This document shows, piece by piece, positions 58,901 to 64,000 of a DNA stretch of 64,000 bases. Location of the stretch: assembly GCA_013433145.1 (NCBI GenBank), contig CM024169.1, forward strand, positions 1,240,001 through 1,304,000, given 5' to 3'. This DNA is from Ascaris suum. Its lineage: Eukaryota > Nematoda > Chromadorea > Rhabditida > Ascarididae. The translations under genes were made by a program, and so were the position numbers. Positions within the stretch are counted from its first letter, which is position 1. Every line of letters begins with the position of its first letter. The notes beneath the pieces are model-generated. The model did no database searches. It saw only the letters and a list, made by a program, of their open reading frames with translations, and was not told where the DNA came from.

Positions 58901-58993
58901 GTCATTTGCGCCATATTGCCGTTTTCAGTTATTTGCGCCACTTTTCGCTTCACTTATTCAATCATAGGCTAGGAGCAATATGGCGCAAATGAC
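58901..58993. repeat. 19-bp perfect inverted repeat with 55-bp spacer
   Basis: GTCATTTGCGCCATATTGC at 58901-58919 is the exact reverse complement of 58975-58993. The spacer holds a third partial copy, ATTTGCGCC, at about 58931-58939. A transcript would fold into a stable hairpin; a mobile-element terminus or an RNA hairpin are both possible. Confidence 0.7.
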
Positions 58994-59250
58994 TCTTTCT
59001 CATTTGCAGTCTTAGAAAGGGTAAACAATAATAGCAACGGTATATGTTTTTTTCTTACTTACCTGGCACTCTTTAAAAAGACATTAAAAACAGTCATAAC
59101 TTAATGCCGAAAATAATGTAACAGGTTCGATTCAAATTATTATTGAGGCCATCTAGACACATATACAGTTTATGATGCTCTGGCATTGGCGTATTCTGGG
59201 TCTCAAAGGGGTCAAGAGGGGAAGTCCTTAACACCGATGTCACCTGTGGA

Positions 59251-59275
59251 GGGGGGGGGGGGAGGGAGGGAAGGA
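59251..59275. repeat. Poly-G tract (12 G) with G-rich tail
   Basis: Twelve G followed by AGGGAGGGAAGG. Confidence 0.75.
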
Positions 59276-59408
59276 ATATGCAATTCTGATTGAAAAATAA
59301 CATAATTCTCAACATTAAACGTTAATTATTGCTAAATAATATGAATTTCGAGGTAAATATAAATTTCGTACTTATTTCACTCGAGAAAAAAAAAATGAAA
59401 CACCTTAC

Positions 59409-59564
59409 GAAAGAATCAGCTTCAATTTCCGGAAATTCTTTCATGATCGTTTGCGCTGTGGATCGACGGGTTTTGATTGTCGTACTCTGGATTCGTGCAT
59501 TAATATTCTTGTAATTTCTTTTCACTCTACTACTAAAAGTTCGAGTTTGAACCTCAGCACCTAC
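59409..59564 (-). other. Orphan minus-strand exon candidate, 52 codons
   Basis: On the minus strand a polypyrimidine acceptor (TTTTTTCCTTAG) precedes base 59564 and a strong donor (TTC/GTAAGG) follows base 59409. The 156 bases between are open and exactly 52 codons. The translation starts VGAEVQTRTFSSRVKRNYKN and continues with a basic Ser/Thr-rich run and then KEFPEIEADSF. It looks coding and probably amphipathic-helical, but no family was recognised and no partner exon in compatible phase was found nearby. Candidate for an undescribed minus-strand gene. Confidence 0.35.
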
Positions 59565-59927
59565 CTAAGGAAAAAAGTATAACTATTCGTTGAAGCGAAT
59601 ATAACACAATCCTGATGCATGGATTTGAATTCAATTCTTAGATTCTATGCTGTTATATTTTTATCGTTGAATCACTTGCATTTGCAACCGCGTTACGTCT
59701 GTGCATTATTCATGTTATTTGCATATGGCAATTCGCAACTTTGACGCAAATGACGCTAAAAGCTGTATGTCTGTGCGTCAAGCAAGTGGGTGCACTAAAC
59801 GCATACCTCATAGATGGCCTAGTGAAGTAGTTCTCAATTTAGTTGTTAATTTGTGAAATTTTATGCAAATTGGGGTCATTCAAAAAATTTACATGGATCT
59901 TACTCTGAACACGATTCGAAAATCTAA

Positions 59928-60362
59928 TTATGCTTATTTTTGGAAGAGCAGATGAACGGTGAAGATTGGCACCAAGTCGAGGAAGTGTTAGGGTTCAGGC
60001 GCAAAATATCAGGGTAGTAAGAGATTATTCTTCAGAGGGTTGGTGAATTTAGGTGTAGCACTTTTCAGGACATTGTAAGTGCTAAAAAAAGGGGAATATG
60101 GATTACGTTATCCAAGTATAGCCATTTCAAAGGAAATATTCAGCTGGTAAAGTCGGACTTCCGGAAATAGTTTGACGAAAAAGGGGAGGTGATCGTGTTT
60201 CATTTCGAAACGAGTACTAAGGTGGACAAATTGGTGATCCAGTCAGGCGTTATCATACGACCGGACGATGGATTTCCGTATCCGGACGAATATTCTAAGA
60301 AAAATCTGATGAAACCATACCTCCGCAAATGTAGACATTCAAACTATACGTATCTATCCTGA
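59928..60362 (+). pseudogene. Broken reading frame of an unknown protein
   Basis: One frame reads as protein from 59928 to TGA 60360-60362, interrupted by TAG-TAA (60015-60020) and TAG (60168-60170). Segments: EEQMNGEDWHQVEEVLGFRR; then after an acceptor-like TTCTTCAG at 60035, WITLSKYSHFKGNIQLVKSD; then EVIVFHFETSTKVDKLVIQS, GVIIRPDDGFPYPDEYSKKN and PYLRKCRHSNYTYLS. The same frame persists on both sides of each stop, as expected for a decayed copy rather than chance. The first two stops could instead sit in a tiny intron, but TAG at 60168 has no such escape. Family not recognised. Confidence 0.45.
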
Positions 60363-61040
60363 GAGAGTATGTATTACCTGAGAGTGCAGGTAATAAGCAC
60401 CTGAGAGTCTTTCGTTTACCTGGCCGATCTCAATTTCGAGCAAATTCTTGCATAATTGGCACTAACGTAAGCTAGTAGCGTCGATGCAGTCTTCAATAAC
60501 GCTGCACAATTTGATCGTTTTTTTTTTTGGCAGTGCTTGTTCTCGTTTATGCTGTGCAAATCCACTCTGCAAAAAGCATATCGTAACGGCGTCGTTGTTG
60601 CGTTCAACTATATATGCGTCTGTCTGTGTCTGTCTGTGTGGCTTGCTGTGTCGTTACTTCAACTCAATGATCGTAAAAAGCTAGTTATGAAATTTGGCGT
60701 TTATCATGTGCACTATGAATCACCTCTTGTACCACACTTTGTGTTGAATCGATTGATCCGATTGGTCATGAATCGATCACCTGATCTGATATGCTTCTCG
60801 GTTCGTCGTTTTTGAGGAAGCATTGCTTCAGCGTTTTCTAGAATGGCGATTATTTTCTATGTTAGTTAGTATTACTAGGTAATATTTGATAGTTATTGCT
60901 TTTTATTTTTATATTTTATTCAATTGTTTTATTTATATTTTTTAATTAACACTGCGATAGTTCGTCTCTTCACGTGACGAGGATAACGAAATATGAACGG
61001 CAGATAGCGGCATGATTATTAGCTCTTCAACGTTTTTTTT

Positions 61041-61061
61041 TTCTTTCTTTTTTATTTTAGT
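61041..61061 (+). promoter_or_regulatory. Acceptor next to RAE1 start (likely SL trans-splice site)
   Basis: T-rich tract ending TTTATTTTAG at 61060, one base before the ATG at 61062. No donor is obvious upstream. In nematodes this arrangement is typical of spliced-leader addition. Confidence 0.6.
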
Positions 61062-64000
61062 ATGTTTGGTACAAGTGGCGCATTTGGTTCGAGGCCAGGT
61101 AACATTTTCTCGTCGCCGGCCTCAACACAGAATCCTCTCCACGATATTGAGGTACTTCAACGTTCACCGCTTTCTGCTTCTTCATAACCTTCTGACTGAA
61201 CTCTTTAACCGATACGATCATAGGATCTGTGCAAAAATTCCTCGTAGAGGTTTGATCAATGTGAGTTCAGATTAGCACTAAATTGAAAAATGCCCACTTT
61301 TTTTCGGGAATCTGATTTTACTACTACTGGGATGTTTCTTCCTGAAAGTTTACGTAATATTGATGGGTAAACCCCGACCTCCTGTTTTGTACCTATAACC
61401 ATCATCTGTTTTATCTCTTCCCACATTTTCATGAAATTCACTTCCCTCTTTCGTTATTTCTTCTGAGGCAAAGTTTTTGGGCGTCTCCTTGTTGATTATT
61501 TTATCAAAGGTGTCGTATTTACGAATTCACAGCTTATCGAAAAGAAGGCTGAGGTATACAATTTGAAATCTGCAAGCTTTCTTCCATTCATCGAAAGTAT
61601 ACAATAAGAAGGTTACCAAATTCAGGCGCTTTTCCAGTATGCGCTCAAGGTATCAAATTTTCATCTAATATGGATATCAAAAACGATTTCCAGTCAGCGT
61701 CATTTATTCGCATTTCTAAATCGACCATTTCCATCCTAAACATATCTAAGAATCTCGTAGCTTCCTATCCCGAAATTTTTTTCTTTATTTCTCACTTAGA
61801 AAAAAAAAGAGACTAAAATTAGCATCCGAAATGGAGTAATTTGAATATTTCTTCACAAGACATATAAAGTGAATTCATCATTCAAAAAAAAAAAATATCT
61901 ATAAATAATCTTTTCTTATTTCTCTCTCTCTCTTTTTTTTTTTTCAGAGCACGTCTAATATGAGAGAATTTTATATGAGAATGCTGAAATTAATAATTAA
62001 ATAAGAGCGTAAATGAGAGTTTTAATTCATTGAATATTTCGTTCTAAATTGCCAACGAAAGTCGAATCGGTGCTTCCGGTTGCAACTCTCAAAGAATACT
62101 CCTTTTTTTCTCCAAGAAAAAAAAATGTTTTCACGCTTCAGATTAAAAATAAAGGATAGTCTCCTCCTTTTTGCACTTTTATCTTTGTGCTTTAAAGGGC
62201 TAGAAATTTACTAATTTCAAAAAGGGACGGCATTTGTTTGGGAAGAGGGGGGGGGGGGGGGAAGAGGAAACGTCGCACTAAGCTTTCAACGAGCCAGCGT
62301 GTTAAAAGCGAGACTCCGAGAAGCATCATGTTTGGTTATTTATTCGATTTCAGCATTGTCGGGCGTTATAGTTGCTTTTCCTAAACAGTAAGAGGGTCGA
62401 ATCGAAGGACCAAAGTTTAAAAAAAACCATAAAGTCTTTAAGTCATTGAGATTTTCTTTATATTTACCGATGCAATAACTTCTAGGTGCCATCACCTCCA
62501 GACGATACAGTGCAGGCACTAAAGTTTAATCCGCCGATTGCCGGTCAGCCGGTTTTCCTGGTGTCGGGTAGCTGGGATTCGGTGATTCGAGTATGGCAAG
62601 TGAATGAGACTGGTCAATGCGAAGCTAAAGCTCAACAGAATGTCGGTGGTCCCGTGCTAGATGTCGAGTGGTTCGAGGTAGGCTACCTCGAGCTTCTCAT
62701 ATCACTAGCTTAATTGGTGTTTTTAAGTGTTGACCAGTTGTTCTAGACCGTTCTTCATGCAGTTTCATTTAAAAATTTCAATTCGATGTGAAAGCAAATA
62801 TGACTCTTCTTGAAGTTCCTTCTCATCACCTTCGTTCATGCAGAGTAGCTTATTTTTCGGGTGGTTAACTTTATCAATAAATCTATGTAATTCATTGCAA
62901 TCGGAATGATAAGAAAAGTCGGAGACCAATGAAAAGAGGATGGTACACAAAATTCAAGGTGAGATCTTTTATCATATTCGCCGATTTCACCTCGGAGATC
63001 AAAAATTCCCATCATCCTCAAACTAGAGCATGGTCCAGATGCCTCTCCTCGTCTCTCATTCTGTTCTTCTCTAGGGGTCGGGTCTTTAGTTTATGTTGTA
63101 TTTATTTCAAGTCATCTAACGTTATTCAATCATTGTGCACCAATGAAGCAATTTTATGGTATCATTTTCTTCCACTATTATTTTCAATTTAATTTCGAGT
63201 TGAACATTAAGGGTATTTGCATTGGGTGAATTTCGTTAATTCATATTTAAAGGATGGAACAAAGATCTTTATCGCAAGTGCTGATAAGCAGGTTCGCTTA
63301 TGGGATCTCGCATCGAATCAGATGGTCGTTGTCGGTGCTGTAAGTGATTCTTCCTTTTTACTCGTTTTCTTTAAAAAAAATCCATTTTACGGTATTTTTA
63401 TTCATACAATTAGGTTAGTTGCTATTATTATTGTCGATAACTTTGGGCATAGTAATGCCTCATATTTCATCTGATCTGATTTTATTGCACCTAACGATGA
63501 TATCGTCAAATGGGACATGAATTTTATTCTCCAGTCAACGGCCAGTTGCTTCCTGTCATTTATGGTTCGCATAGTTTTCCGGCATTCCGGTTTCTCTTTT
63601 TTTCGTCAGATGACCGGACCGGCCAAATGACCGTGGGTCACTCATGAATATCCCCACTATTAATTTCCGGAGATTTTTTGTTGCCGATTACGATCTGTGG
63701 TAAACGTTTGCGATTGATTAAATTTTTGCCGGGCGCCATTTTTAATTTGAGCAAAATTGTTCGACCGGTCCTTCCGTATCCGGAAGAGGGAAAGACCGTG
63801 ATTTCTTTGTAATATTTTCAATTCCTGAGCGGCAGTCGCAATGAAAAATTTTCCCTCAACAATGCTTATTTACGTTATCGTTGTGGTTATTTCATATAAT
63901 TCATAAAGGTTTGCGGCTATTCTATTCTTTTTTTGAGAGACGATGGATATAGAACGCATTATATGTGATCGAAGTAAATAGCAGTGATTCATAAGTAGTA
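61062..64000 (+). CDS. npp-17: RAE1 / Gle2 mRNA-export WD40 protein (3' partial)
   Basis: Exons in the window: 61062-61151, 62486-62677, 63253-63339, all phase 0 (123 codons); the rest of the gene lies past base 64000. N-terminus MFGTSGAFGSRPG is the GLFG-like start of RAE1 proteins; exon 2 has SPPDDTVQALKFNPP, VSGSWDSVIRVW and GGPVLDVEW; exon 3 has TKIFIASADKQVRLWDL and SNQM, giving the first two WD40 blades. RAE1 binds the NUP98 GLEBS motif at nuclear pores and acts in mRNA export and spindle checkpoint control; the C. elegans orthologue is NPP-17. The ATG follows a splice acceptor by one base, which fixes the start. Confidence 0.93.
62247..62261. repeat. Poly-G tract (15 G)
   Basis: Uninterrupted G run in RAE1 intron 1. 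Confidence 0.85.
63340..64000. other. RAE1 intron, truncated by the window end
   Basis: The next expected exon (third blade, HDAPVKTxxW-type motif) is not present. The sequence has GACCGGACCGGCC and CCGGTCC/CCGGAAG motifs between 63.6 and 63.8 kb but no open coding stretch. Confidence 0.6.

Overview
The window is nuclear DNA from a nematode. It is AT-rich, with small exons broken by long AT-rich introns, canonical GT-AG junctions, worm-style acceptors (TTTCAG, TTGCAG, TTTTAG), long TA microsatellites and poly-G/C tracts, and a near-perfect copy of the nematode SL1 spliced leader. I cannot name the species. No bacterial, organellar, rRNA, tRNA or CRISPR features were seen.

Layout. (1) 1-13286, plus strand: the 3' part of a large Cys-rich secreted-type protein built from EB modules; ten exons in the window join in phase into 1202 codons, and the 5' end lies before base 1. 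(2) 13287-15645: gap between converging genes, nothing convincing. (3) 45940-15646, minus strand: a complete non-erythroid alpha-spectrin gene (C. elegans spc-1 orthologue). 38 coding exons join with no frame error into 2419 residues: N-terminal tetramerisation segment, spectrin repeats, SH3 domain, more repeats, C-terminal EF-hands. (4) 45941-51677: divergent intergenic region with a 21/22 match to SL1 and G-tracts. (5) 51678-55582, plus strand: mitochondrial-type HMG-CoA lyase; seven exons carry the catalytic motifs, but the first coding and last exons were not found. (6) 55583-61061: unexplained region with an orphan minus-strand exon, a broken plus-strand reading frame, a long TA tract and a 19-bp perfect inverted repeat. 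(7) 61062-63339 onward, plus strand: first three coding exons of the RAE1 mRNA-export/nuclear-pore WD40 protein (C. elegans npp-17), running off the window.

The genes are not functionally linked: an extracellular or cuticle-type protein, a membrane-skeleton protein, a ketogenesis/leucine-catabolism enzyme and an mRNA-export factor. The least explained material is the SL1-like sequence at 49115-49136, the broken ORF at 59928-60362 with the nearby orphan exon at 59409-59564, and a 169-codon open frame inside a spectrin intron (37141-37650).
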